NCBI RefSeq assembly: GCF_019880545.1
Contig: NZ_JAINVW010000001.1
Location: forward strand, 372,001 to 436,000
Origin: Flagellimonas meishanensis
Lineage (GTDB): Bacteria; Bacteroidota; Bacteroidia; Flavobacteriales; Flavobacteriaceae
Direction: 5' to 3'
Length of the DNA stretch: 64,000 nucleotides
The position numbers and the translations under genes are program-made. Of this stretch, positions 21,803 through 30,219 are shown piece by piece (the first letter of the stretch is position 1; each line of letters begins with the position of its first letter). The notes under the pieces are model-generated. The model was not told where the DNA came from and searched no databases. It worked only from the letters and a program-made list of their open reading frames with translations.

Positions 21803-23593
21803 TCAATGAAAGGTTTCGTATATTTTCTTTGCCTTCGCCATTCCTATAGATTCCGCAAGGCTCTCAATGGTTGCTTCCTTTATGCGCTTTACCGACTTAA
21901 AATTTTTCAATAGTTGCTCCACGGTCTTTTCACCTATTCCTTCAATTTTTTCAAGCTCGGAATCAATGGCTCCCTTGTTTCTTTTTTTCCTATGATGGGT
22001 TATCCCGAACCGATGTGCCTCGTTCCTCAATTGCTGGATCACTTTCAAGGTCTCTGACCTTTTATCGAGATAAAGGGGAACCGGATCCTCGGGAAAATAA
22101 ATTTCCTCCAGGCGCTTGGCAATGCCTATTATGGCAATTTTTCCCCTCAGCCCAAGCCTATTGAGACTTTTGAGGGCCGAGGACAGTTGCCCCTTTCCCC
22201 CATCAATGACTATGAGTTGTGGCAACGGCTCTTCTTCGTTCAAAAGCCGATTGTACCTTCTAAAAACGACCTCTTCCATGCTGGCAAAATCATCCGGGCC
22301 TTCCACGGTTTTTATATTGAAGTGGCGATAGTCCTTTTTGGATGGTTTGCCGTTCTTGAATACCACACAGGCCGCCACGGGATTGGTCCCCTGTATGTTG
22401 GAGTTGTCGAAACACTCAATATGTGTTGGCTCTTCGGAGAGGCGCAGATCGGCCTTCATTTGGGCCATAAGCCGCTTGGTGTGCCGATCGGGGTCCGTGA
22501 TTTTTATCTGCTTCAAACGATCTTGCCTGTAAAAGCGGGCGTTGCGTTCGGACAACTCCAACAGTCTCCGTTTATCTCCCAGTTTGGGCAAGGTGACCTT
22601 AAGATTGTCTTCCACCGTGACCGGAAACTGCAAGTAGACTTCTTTGGATTGCGAATTAAACCGCTGCCTGATTTCCGTAATGGCCAAGGCCAGCAGTTCT
22701 TCATCGGTCTCATCCAGTTTTTTTCTTATTTCCAGGGTGTGGGACCTTACAATGGAACCGTGGGACAACTGAATGAAATTGACATAGGCATGGGTTTCAT
22801 CCGAAATGATGGTGAAAACGTCCACATTGTCGATCTTAGGATTCACAATCGTGGACTTGGCCTGATAGTTCTCCAGGATGTCGATCTTGTTCTTGATGCG
22901 CTGCGCCTTTTCGAACTCCATGTTGGTTGCAAATTCCTTCATCTGCGTTCTGAAGGATTGCAGGGAATTTTTGAAATTGCCCTTGATGATCTGTCGTATA
23001 TCGTCCACTTGCCCATGATATTCCGCTTCACTTTGCAGCCCCTCGCAGGGCCCCAAACAATTTCCCAAATGGTATTCCAGGCAAACCTTGTACTTGCCGG
23101 CCGCAATTTTCTCCTCGGGAAGATCATAATTGCACGTACGTAACGGGTAAAGGCTTTTGACAAGATCCAGAAGCGTCCTTACCGTTTTCATACTGGTGTA
23201 TGGACCAAAATACTCCGAGCCGTCATTGATGAGCTTACGGGTGGGGAACACTCTTGGGAAACGTTCGTTCTTTATACAGATCCAGGGGTAGGATTTGTCA
23301 TCCTTCAGCATTACATTATAGCGTGGCTGCAGTTTCTTGATCAGGTTGTTTTCCAACAACAGTGCATCCGATTCCGTTGCGACCACAATATGTTTTATGG
23401 ATCGTATCTTTTTTACCAGGACCCTTGTTTTGCCATACTCCTGTTTTTTGTTGAAATAGGAGGACACCCTTTTTTTGAGATCCTTCGCCTTGCCAACGTA
23501 AAGAATGTTCCCATTGCCATCATAAAACTGGTATACCCCCGGGCTGGAGGGCAATGTACTTATTTGAACCTGTATCGGTGATTTTTCCGGCAT
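21803..23593 (-). CDS. uvrC: UvrABC excinuclease subunit C
   Basis: This 596-residue DNA repair nuclease makes both incisions around a lesion bound by UvrB. The GIY-YIG domain is at about 14-90 (GVYQFYDGNGNILYVGKAKD), a four-Cys cluster lies around 150-180 (RTCNYDLP, VCLEYHLGNCLGPCEG), the UVR motif around 205-240, the RNase H-like endonuclease at about 385-540 (HIECFDNSNIQG, IVIDGGKGQL), and helix-hairpin-helix motifs at the C terminus. Length is standard. The patatin gene follows 4 bases later. Identity is certain. Confidence 0.98.
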   Translation of the reverse strand: MPEKSPIQVQISTLPSSPGVYQFYDGNGNILYVGKAKDLKKRVSSYFNKKQEYGKTRVLVKKIRSIKHIVVATESDALLLENNLIKKLQPRYNVMLKDDKSYPWICIKNERFPRVFPTRKLINDGSEYFGPYTSMKTVRTLLDLVKSLYPLRTCNYDLPEEKIAAGKYKVCLEYHLGNCLGPCEGLQSEAEYHGQVDDIRQIIKGNFKNSLQSFRTQMKEFATNMEFEKAQRIKNKIDILENYQAKSTIVNPKIDNVDVFTIISDETHAYVNFIQLSHGSIVRSHTLEIRKKLDETDEELLALAITEIRQRFNSQSKEVYLQFPVTVEDNLKVTLPKLGDKRRLLELSERNARFYRQDRLKQIKITDPDRHTKRLMAQMKADLRLSEEPTHIECFDNSNIQGTNPVAACVVFKNGKPSKKDYRHFNIKTVEGPDDFASMEEVVFRRYNRLLNEEEPLPQLIVIDGGKGQLSSALKSLNRLGLRGKIAIIGIAKRLEEIYFPEDPVPLYLDKRSETLKVIQQLRNEAHRFGITHHRKKRNKGAIDSELEKIEGIGEKTVEQLLKNFKSVKRIKEATIESLAESIGMAKAKKIYETFH

Positions 23594-24010
23594 AAAAACA
23601 GCAAGGTATCTCTAACAAAGGTAACCCTAAATTTATAGTGTTTCAGCCCCAATTGATGGATGTTACATCTGCCTTTACCGTTTGGTCTTTAGGGCTTACA
23701 ATTGGCCCATCGGGTTGGTATGCAAAATAATTCAGCGGCCATAGCGGCCATCAAACTGTATAACTTTATGGGAAAATTGTTAAACTGTTATTAAAAACGA
23801 TGTATTTCATCGATAAAAAATGCATTTGGTGGTAAATTTTTCAATTCTTTTACCTACATTTAACGATGTAAATGCAATTCTATGGAAAACTATGTTATCG
23901 TTTTGGGAATGTATTTGATTTTGATGTTGTTTTTCAAAATCTTTTTCTCTGTGTCCACCAGAGACTAAATACATATTTTCCAAAACACACCCCAAACCTT
24001 TCAACAATCT
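23594..24010. other. Intergenic region uvrC / folate cyclo-ligase
   Basis: These 417 bases separate two divergent genes. The only coding candidate is the 28-residue hydrophobic ORF at 23882-23968. The remainder is AT-rich with no repeat or strong hairpin. A TTTG at 23825-23828 and a near -7 box (TACATTTA) at 23855-23862 are too far apart (26 bases) for a good promoter. Confidence 0.45.
23882..23968 (+). CDS. Possible 28-residue membrane peptide
   Basis: The frame MENYVIVLGMYLILMLFFKI continues for eight more residues (ending STRD) and stops with TAA. Residues 4-24 would form one transmembrane helix, with a charged tail. Upstream there is no clear Shine-Dalgarno, which is common in Bacteroidota. 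It sits 42 bases before the folate cyclo-ligase start. Hydrophobic short frames also arise by chance in AT-rich DNA, so this is only a candidate. Confidence 0.3.
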   Translation: MENYVIVLGMYLILMLFFKIFFSVSTRD

Positions 24011-24574
24011 ATGTTGAAGCATGAACTTAGGAAAAAGTATTTGAAGCTAAGAAAGGAACTAAGTGATTCCTTCGTTTCGGATGCAAGTTTAAAAATAGCG
24101 AACCTTGTACGTCAAATCCCAATATGGGATTTTTTTTATTTCCATATTTTTCTGAGCATAGAGGAAAACAAGGAGGTTGATACGCTTCCGTTGATCACCC
24201 TGCTACAGGGCATGGATAAGAATTTGGTCATTCCCAAGGTAAAGGGGGCCAATTCCATGGAACATTTTCTTTTGACCGATAGCACTGTCCTTAAAAAAAA
24301 TAATTGGCACATTCCGGAACCTATTGATGGTATTCCTGTTCCCGTGGACAAAATTGATGTGGTTTTCGTTCCACTTTTGACCGTTGACACCCATGGAAAC
24401 CGCGTGGGATATGGCAAGGGTTTCTACGATAACTTTTTACAACAATGTAGGATAGACACCCTAAAAATTGGACTTTCTCTTTTTGAATTGGAAGAAGAAC
24501 CCATTACCGATTCCCATGAAAATGACGTGCCATTGGATTACTGCATCACGCCGAGCGGTATACGCCAATTTTAG
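24011..24574 (+). CDS. 5-formyltetrahydrofolate cyclo-ligase
   Basis: This 187-residue cytoplasmic enzyme converts 5-formyl-THF to 5,10-methenyl-THF with ATP. The N-terminal helix LRKKYLKLRKEL and the C-terminal active-site loop VGYGKGFYDNFL are characteristic, as is PLLTVDTHGNRVGYGKG with its mobile glycine-rich segment. Length is normal. It ends with a 4-base overlap onto the convergent lspA gene. Identity at family level is secure (YgfA/MTHFS type). Confidence 0.95.
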   Translation: MLKHELRKKYLKLRKELSDSFVSDASLKIANLVRQIPIWDFFYFHIFLSIEENKEVDTLPLITLLQGMDKNLVIPKVKGANSMEHFLLTDSTVLKKNNWHIPEPIDGIPVPVDKIDVVFVPLLTVDTHGNRVGYGKGFYDNFLQQCRIDTLKIGLSLFELEEEPITDSHENDVPLDYCITPSGIRQF

Positions 24575-25221
24575 GAAGGATCTTCTTCCCGTTTGGGGAA
24601 TGCCTTTTTGTTGAAAACAATCAAAATGCCCACCCCAGTGCTTATAGCAGTATCCGCAATATTGAAAACGGGCTCAAAAAAACGGAACGCCTTGCCGCCA
24701 AAATAAGGAATCCACTCTGGCCAGGTGGTATCTATCAATGGAAAATAGAGCATGTCCACCACCTTTCCATAGAACAGATTGCCATAAGGCTCATGGGAGA
24801 ACAGCGTGGCCACCTGTCCGTTACTGTGATCAAAGAGCATTCCATAGAACACCGAATCGATGATGTTCCCAAGCGCTCCTGCAAAAATGAGTGAAACGGC
24901 CAAAATAAGTGTGCGGGACGACTGCTTCTTGATAATGTCCCATAACCAATAGGCAATACCAAAAACAGCTAGAATCCTGAAAATGGTCAATATCAATTTT
25001 CCCGCCGATTCGGAAATGGGCAATATATCGCTTAGTTTGGTCCCCCAAGCGGCCCCTTCATTTTCTATGAAAAGTATCTTGAACCAGTTGAATACTTCAT
25101 GGGATTCTCCCAAAACAAAACTGGTCTTGATATAGATTTTGCTGATTTGGTCCACCAAGAGTACCAAAACTATGACCAACAAGGACTTCTTTAAACTCAT
25201 TTTCCTAAAAAGATGGGGCAA
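24571..25221 (-). CDS. lspA: Lipoprotein signal peptidase
   Basis: This 216-residue inner-membrane aspartyl peptidase removes signal peptides from prolipoproteins, of which this window encodes many. Four transmembrane helices are visible. The two catalytic Asp residues are in GALGNIIDSVFYG and FNIADTAISTG. It is slightly longer than the E. coli enzyme because of an insertion before the second Asp, usual in Bacteroidota. It is the last gene after ileS, the DksA-like gene and the DUF4097 gene. Confidence 0.97.
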   Translation of the reverse strand: MPHLFRKMSLKKSLLVIVLVLLVDQISKIYIKTSFVLGESHEVFNWFKILFIENEGAAWGTKLSDILPISESAGKLILTIFRILAVFGIAYWLWDIIKKQSSRTLILAVSLIFAGALGNIIDSVFYGMLFDHSNGQVATLFSHEPYGNLFYGKVVDMLYFPLIDTTWPEWIPYFGGKAFRFFEPVFNIADTAISTGVGILIVFNKKAFPKREEDPS

Positions 25222-25232
25222 AAGTAGGGATA

Positions 25233-25859
25233 TTATTTTGTTTTACTAAGGTGAATATTCCCTTCCACAGTGTGAAGGATAAAGCGATCATCGCCCAGGG
25301 GAATAAACTCCCTGAAAATTTTTCCATATTCGCTTTTGGCAAGGACATTTCCCTCGGGAATGGTTAAGTGTATATCTCCTTTTTGGGTACTGACCTCAAC
25401 ATCTTCCGCAACGTTTTGCAGTGCACATTGTCCATCGGACAGCTTGACTTCCAACTTCACATAGTTCCCTGAAACGTCCACATTGCAGTTTGTTCCATAA
25501 ATGTGCACCTCTTTATATTCGGGAAGTTGTATTTGCAAGGCTATGGAAACCACCTTATGTGCACTCAGCTTGTCGTTGGGATTGATGAAATTGGGCTGAA
25601 ACCCCGCATCGACAAAAATGGTGCTGCCACTTTCCGTGAGACCGACAAAAAGATCTTTGGCATATTCTCCCTCCATATTGGCAGAAACCTGAATCTCCTC
25701 ACCCTCATAAGTGCCAACCTCAACTTCGTAACAAAAATGAGCGTTTATATGGATGGAATGGGTTTCGGGACCCATTAGTGCTTTCCTGACCAGTTTTTGA
25801 CCGTGCAAAGTGCCCGCCAAAGAAAAAACCAGCAGAAAAAACAAGCTCCTCATGAACAA
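25233..25859 (-). CDS. DUF4097-like exported beta-strand repeat protein
   Basis: This 208-residue protein has a signal peptide (about 1-20, ending LHGQ). The mature part is a series of short beta strands in a right-handed-helix pattern, such as VHIYGTNCNVDVSGNYVKLEV and EVSTQKGDIHLTIPEGNVLA, typical of the DUF4097/adhesin-like family. It is probably periplasmic or surface exposed. The start could also be the Met two codons on (25853). It lies between the DksA-like gene and lspA, an order conserved in the family. Function is unknown. Confidence 0.7.
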   Translation of the reverse strand: MFMRSLFFLLVFSLAGTLHGQKLVRKALMGPETHSIHINAHFCYEVEVGTYEGEEIQVSANMEGEYAKDLFVGLTESGSTIFVDAGFQPNFINPNDKLSAHKVVSIALQIQLPEYKEVHIYGTNCNVDVSGNYVKLEVKLSDGQCALQNVAEDVEVSTQKGDIHLTIPEGNVLAKSEYGKIFREFIPLGDDRFILHTVEGNIHLSKTK

Positions 25860-25879
25860 AAACGCCTTGGGCGCTTTTA

Positions 25880-26263
25880 TTATTTCTGCATGTTCTTTGC
25901 CTCAATGCTCAATGTGGCATGGGGAACAAGCTTAAGGCGTTCCTTGTTGATCAATTTTCCGGTGATACGGCAAATCCCATATGTTTTGTTCTCAATGCGA
26001 AGCAAGGCGCTCTTCAGGTCCCTGATAAATTTTTCCTGTCTTATGGCCAATTGGGTGTTCGCCTCCTTGCTCATGGTCTCGGAACCTTCCTCAAAAGCCT
26101 TAAAGGTAGGTGAGGTGTCGTCCGTGCCATTGTTGCCATCGTTCATATAGGCGCTCTTGAGCAGTTCCAAATGGCTCTTTGCCTTTTCAATTTTTTCTTC
26201 AATCAATGTCCTGAACTCATCAAGTTCTTTATCCGAGTATCGTACTTTCAATTCGTTTGCCAT
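25880..26263 (-). CDS. TraR/DksA-family protein with degenerate zinc finger
   Basis: This 127-residue protein has an N-terminal coiled-coil of about residues 10-40 and 60-92, then a DksA-type finger region GICRITGKLI followed by KLVPHATLSI. DksA binds RNA polymerase in its secondary channel and works with ppGpp. Only one of the four zinc Cys remains (Cys98); the other positions are Thr or lost, and the TGKxI core is kept. Such Cys-poor forms are common in Bacteroidota. It sits 3 bases downstream of ileS. Direct polymerase action is inferred from the family. Confidence 0.9.
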   Translation of the reverse strand: MANELKVRYSDKELDEFRTLIEEKIEKAKSHLELLKSAYMNDGNNGTDDTSPTFKAFEEGSETMSKEANTQLAIRQEKFIRDLKSALLRIENKTYGICRITGKLINKERLKLVPHATLSIEAKNMQK

Positions 26264-26266
26264 TTT

Positions 26267-29200
26267 CTAATGCTTTTGGATAAACAATTTTGTATTCACT
26301 TCATCAAAGGCTATTGCCACGCCTTCTTCTAATTTTTCCTCAAAGTTGAGTTCAGCGGTCAACGTTTCCGTTTTTATATACTCTTCGTTGCTGGAAACCG
26401 CATTTTCCACCAAACCATCCTTCAAGATCTTAATATCGATTTTATCGGTCACCTCAAAACCGGACTCTTTTCGGATGTTCTGTATCCTATTCACCAACTC
26501 CCGTGCAATGCCCTCTTTTCTTAGGGCATCGTCTATGGTGACGTCCAATGCAACGGTCAAGGGACCGGAACTTGCCACCAACCAGCCTTCAATATCCTGG
26601 GAACTGACCTCTACATCGGTTAACTCTAAAGTAATGCTTTTATTTTCCAATTGCAGCATTAATTCCCCTTCCGTTTCAATTTTTTGAATGTCGTCCTGCC
26701 CCAATAGCGCCACAGCGGAGGCAATGGCCTTCATGTCCTTGCCATGTTTTGGTCCCAAAACCTTGAAGTTGGGCTTTATTTGCTTTACCAAAACCCCTGA
26801 AGCATCGTCCAAAAGTTGTATTTCCTTAACGTTCACCTCAGACTTTATTAGGCTGGAAACGGCCTCAATATCCTCCCTTTGGCCCTCATCCAAGATGGGG
26901 ATCATTATCTTCTGCAAAGGTTGGCGCACTTTTATTTTTTCTTTTTGACGGATGGAAAGTACCAAAGATGATATCTTCTGAGCCAATTGCATCTTGCGCT
27001 CTAGCTTTTTGTTTACCATGGCTCCATCAAACGTTGGGAACTTGGCCAAATGGACACTTTCAAATCCCTCTTTTTGGGTATTGGAATCCAAATCTTTGTA
27101 CAGGCGTTCCATATAGAAAGGTGCAATGGGCGCCGAAAGCTTGGCCACGGTAACCAAACAGGTATACAAGGTTTGATAGGCCGATATTTTGTCTTGCTGG
27201 TAGTCTCCTTTCCAGAAACGTCTCCTGCTCAAGCGGACGTACCAATTGCTCAAATTTTCCTGGACAAAATCAGAGATCATCCTGGCCGCCTTTGTCGCCT
27301 CATAATCGGTATAGGCCTCATCAACGTTCTTGATCAGGGTATGCAATTCGGAAAGAATCCATTGGTCTATTTCGGGTCTGTCCACTAGTGGCACTTCGTC
27401 CTCAGCATAGGTGAATTTATCTATGTTGGCATAAAGTGCCATAAAGGAATAGGTGTTGTAAAGGGTCCCGAAAAACTTTCGCTTGACCTCAACCACTCCT
27501 TCTATATCAAATTTGAGATTATCCCATGGGTTGGCGTTGGAAATCATGTACCACCGCGTGGCATCGGCGCCATGCTCCGGGAGCACCTCGAAAGGATCCA
27601 CGGCATTGCCCAATCGTTTGGACATTTTCTTTCCTTCCTTGTCCAGAACCAGCCCGTTGGAGACGACATTTTTGTAGGCCACTGAATCAAATACCATGGC
27701 CGCAATGGCATGCAGGGTGTAAAACCACCCACGGGTCTGATCTACTCCCTCAGCAATAAAATTTGCGGGAAAGGCGATGCCATCGTCTATTAACTCTTTG
27801 TTTTCAAAAGGATAGTGCCATTGGGCATAGGGCATGGACCCACTATCGAACCAAACGTCGATCAAATCTGCCTCTCTTTTCATGGGTTTTCCAGAAGGAG
27901 AGACCAAAGTGATCTGATCTACAATGTTCTTGTGCAGATCGATCTTGCCATAGTTGGCATCACTCATGTCACCCACTACAAAATCGGCGAAGAGGTCCTT
28001 GGCAAACACTCCTGCCCGCACTGCCTTGTCCATTTCTTGCTTGAGCTCTTCCACGGAACCAATCATCATTTCCTCAGTACCGTCCTCCGTCCGCCAAATG
28101 GGAAGCGGTATACCCCAATATCTGGATCTGGACAGGTTCCAATCATTCGCATTTGCCAACCAATTGCCGAAACGGCCTTCACCGGTGGCTTTTGGTTTCC
28201 AGTTGATTTTCTGGTTCAACTCAAACATCCGGTCCTTTACATCGGTAATCTTAATAAACCAAGAATCCAAAGGGTAATACAAAATGGGCTTGTCCGTTCG
28301 CCAACAATTTGGATAGCTGTGGACATATTTTTCGACCTTAAAGGCCTTGTTCTCTTCTTTTAGCTTGATGGCCAGCTCAACGTCAACGGACTTTTCGGGG
28401 GCCTCGCCATCTTCATAGTATTCGTTCTTTACATACTTTCCGGCAAATTCGTTCATTTCCGGCCTGAACCTTCCTTGAAGGTCCACCAAGGGAACCGGGC
28501 TGTTGTTCTCATCCAAAACCAGCATGGGTGGAACTTCTGGGGTAGCCTGCTTGGCAACCATGGCATCATCCGCACCAAAGGTGGGGGCGGTATGTACGAT
28601 ACCGGTTCCGTCCTCTGTGGTAACAAAATCGCCAGCGATTACCCTAAACGCATTTTCGGGATTTTGATACGGCAGGGCATAGGGCAGCAATTGTTCATAA
28701 CGTATGCCGACCAAATCCTTGCCCTTAAAAGTTTGTGCTATCCAATAGGGTATCTTTTTGTCCGCTTCCTTAAAGTCGTACAAGTCAGCTTCGGTGCTGA
28801 CTTCAAAAAATTTGCCGGAGAATTGTTTTCCCACCAAGGCTTTGGCCAAAACAACATTGATGGGTTCAAAAGTGTACTGGTTAAAAGTTTTGACCAGGAC
28901 ATATTCAATTTTTGGCCCTACCGTCAATGCCGTATTTGAAGGTAAGGTCCATGGTGTGGTCGTCCACGCCAAAAAATGGATGTCCCCTTCCACTTGTTTC
29001 AAAAAACTTGGAAGGGATTCTTTCTTGGCCTTGAATTGTGCGGTGACCGTAGTGTCCGTAACTTCTTGATAGGTGCCAGGCTGGTTGAGCTCGTGGGAAC
29101 TTAATCCTGTGCCGGCCTTGGGCGAGTAGGGTTGGATGGTATAGCCCTTATAGAGCAACCCCTTATCGTAGATTTGCTTTAGCAACCACCAAACGGATTC

Positions 29201-29668
29201 CATATACTTGGGTTCATAGGTGATGTATGGATCGTCCATATCCACCCAGTACCCCACTTTTTCGGTCATCTCGTTCCAAACGTCGGTATAGCGCATGACC
29301 ACCTTTTTGCAGGCTGCATTGTATTCTTCAACGGAAATTTTTTTGCCAATGTCCTCCTTGGTAATCCCAAGTTCCTTCTCAACGCCAATTTCAATGGGAA
29401 GTCCGTGGGTGTCCCAACCCGCTTTGCGCTTCACCTGGTAGCCTTTCATGGTTTTGTATCTTGGAAATATATCCTTAATGGTCCGGGCCATGACATGGTG
29501 GATGCCCGGCATTCCATTGGCTGAGGGTGGACCTTCATAAAACACGTAGCTTTCCCCGCCTTCCCTTGTGGAAACACTTTTTTCAAAAATCCGGTTGTCC
29601 TTCCAAAAATCCAGGATATCTTCAGATACCTTGGGCAAGTCCAATCCTTTGTATTCCTCAAACTTCAT
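26267..29668 (-). CDS. ileS: Isoleucyl-tRNA synthetase
   Basis: This 1133-residue class I aminoacyl-tRNA synthetase charges tRNA-Ile. The HIGH-type motif is in NGMPGIHHVM (residues 51-60), the editing domain spans about 190-400, the KMSKS-type loop is KEGKKMSKRLGN, and an anticodon-binding domain follows. The long form with an extended C-terminal region fits the eukaryote-like type of IleS. It heads the operon ileS, dksA-like, DUF4097 gene, lspA. A 174-base region upstream separates it from a divergent lipoprotein gene. Confidence 0.98.
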   Translation of the reverse strand: MKFEEYKGLDLPKVSEDILDFWKDNRIFEKSVSTREGGESYVFYEGPPSANGMPGIHHVMARTIKDIFPRYKTMKGYQVKRKAGWDTHGLPIEIGVEKELGITKEDIGKKISVEEYNAACKKVVMRYTDVWNEMTEKVGYWVDMDDPYITYEPKYMESVWWLLKQIYDKGLLYKGYTIQPYSPKAGTGLSSHELNQPGTYQEVTDTTVTAQFKAKKESLPSFLKQVEGDIHFLAWTTTPWTLPSNTALTVGPKIEYVLVKTFNQYTFEPINVVLAKALVGKQFSGKFFEVSTEADLYDFKEADKKIPYWIAQTFKGKDLVGIRYEQLLPYALPYQNPENAFRVIAGDFVTTEDGTGIVHTAPTFGADDAMVAKQATPEVPPMLVLDENNSPVPLVDLQGRFRPEMNEFAGKYVKNEYYEDGEAPEKSVDVELAIKLKEENKAFKVEKYVHSYPNCWRTDKPILYYPLDSWFIKITDVKDRMFELNQKINWKPKATGEGRFGNWLANANDWNLSRSRYWGIPLPIWRTEDGTEEMMIGSVEELKQEMDKAVRAGVFAKDLFADFVVGDMSDANYGKIDLHKNIVDQITLVSPSGKPMKREADLIDVWFDSGSMPYAQWHYPFENKELIDDGIAFPANFIAEGVDQTRGWFYTLHAIAAMVFDSVAYKNVVSNGLVLDKEGKKMSKRLGNAVDPFEVLPEHGADATRWYMISNANPWDNLKFDIEGVVEVKRKFFGTLYNTYSFMALYANIDKFTYAEDEVPLVDRPEIDQWILSELHTLIKNVDEAYTDYEATKAARMISDFVQENLSNWYVRLSRRRFWKGDYQQDKISAYQTLYTCLVTVAKLSAPIAPFYMERLYKDLDSNTQKEGFESVHLAKFPTFDGAMVNKKLERKMQLAQKISSLVLSIRQKEKIKVRQPLQKIMIPILDEGQREDIEAVSSLIKSEVNVKEIQLLDDASGVLVKQIKPNFKVLGPKHGKDMKAIASAVALLGQDDIQKIETEGELMLQLENKSITLELTDVEVSSQDIEGWLVASSGPLTVALDVTIDDALRKEGIARELVNRIQNIRKESGFEVTDKIDIKILKDGLVENAVSSNEEYIKTETLTAELNFEEKLEEGVAIAFDEVNTKLFIQKH

Positions 29669-29851
29669 ATAAACTGCTACTACTTCATAATTTCCAAGTT
29701 TGCAAAATTATAAATTTAGAAGGAAATACGCCTGATTGAACAAGGTATTTGATTTTTGGGGTATGGCTTAACCCAAATATGGTATGGTCCTCATATTCAA
29801 TTGGGTAAATTTCACTATCTTTTCAGCTATTAACACTAAACCATGTTACTT

Positions 29852-30154
29852 ATGAAAAAAGTATTTATTGCCGTTATGGCGCTGTCCCTATCGCTGTCCG
29901 TAATGACCTCCTGCAAGGAAGCCTCGGATAAGGCAAAGGAGGCCACCGAAGAAGCGGGCGATGCCCTTGATGAGGCTGGGGAAAGCATCAATGAGGCCGT
30001 TGATGCGGTCAAAGAAGCTGGTGAAAATGCCAAGGAAATGGGCGAACAAGCTCTTGACAGCATCAAAAAAGCTGGTGAAGATGCCATGGACAAGGCAGAA
30101 CAAATGGGAGAAAACGCTAAGGAAGCGGCTAAAAAGGCCATTGACAGCCTATAG
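29852..30154 (+). CDS. Ala/Glu-rich helical lipoprotein
   Basis: This 100-residue protein starts at the MKKVFIAVM codon, chosen over an ATG nine bases earlier, and has a lipobox VMTSC. The mature part is made of near-11-residue repeats of the type AGENAKEMGEQALDSIKKAGED, with Ala, Glu, Lys and Asp and no aromatic residues. It should form an amphipathic helix or coiled coil, similar to LEA or apolipoprotein-like stress proteins. It is a single gene with a good terminator. The function is unknown; a membrane-protective role is a guess. Confidence 0.8.
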   Translation: MKKVFIAVMALSLSLSVMTSCKEASDKAKEATEEAGDALDEAGESINEAVDAVKEAGENAKEMGEQALDSIKKAGEDAMDKAEQMGENAKEAAKKAIDSL

Positions 30155-30185
30155 TTAGCAACAAGCGATATAAGCAACAATTAGT

Positions 30186-30219
30186 AAAGGCATGGTAGTT
30201 CCATGCCTTTTTCTTTTTT
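30186..30219 (+). terminator. Intrinsic terminator of the helical lipoprotein
   Basis: A perfect 10-bp stem (30186-30195 with 30201-30210) closes a 5-base loop, followed by TTCTTTTTT. It lies between two genes that converge here. Confidence 0.92.

Noticed and set aside
22187..23143. 318-residue frame antisense to uvrC
   Set aside because: uvrC is unambiguous on the other strand with all its motifs; the antisense frame has no recognisable domain or start context.
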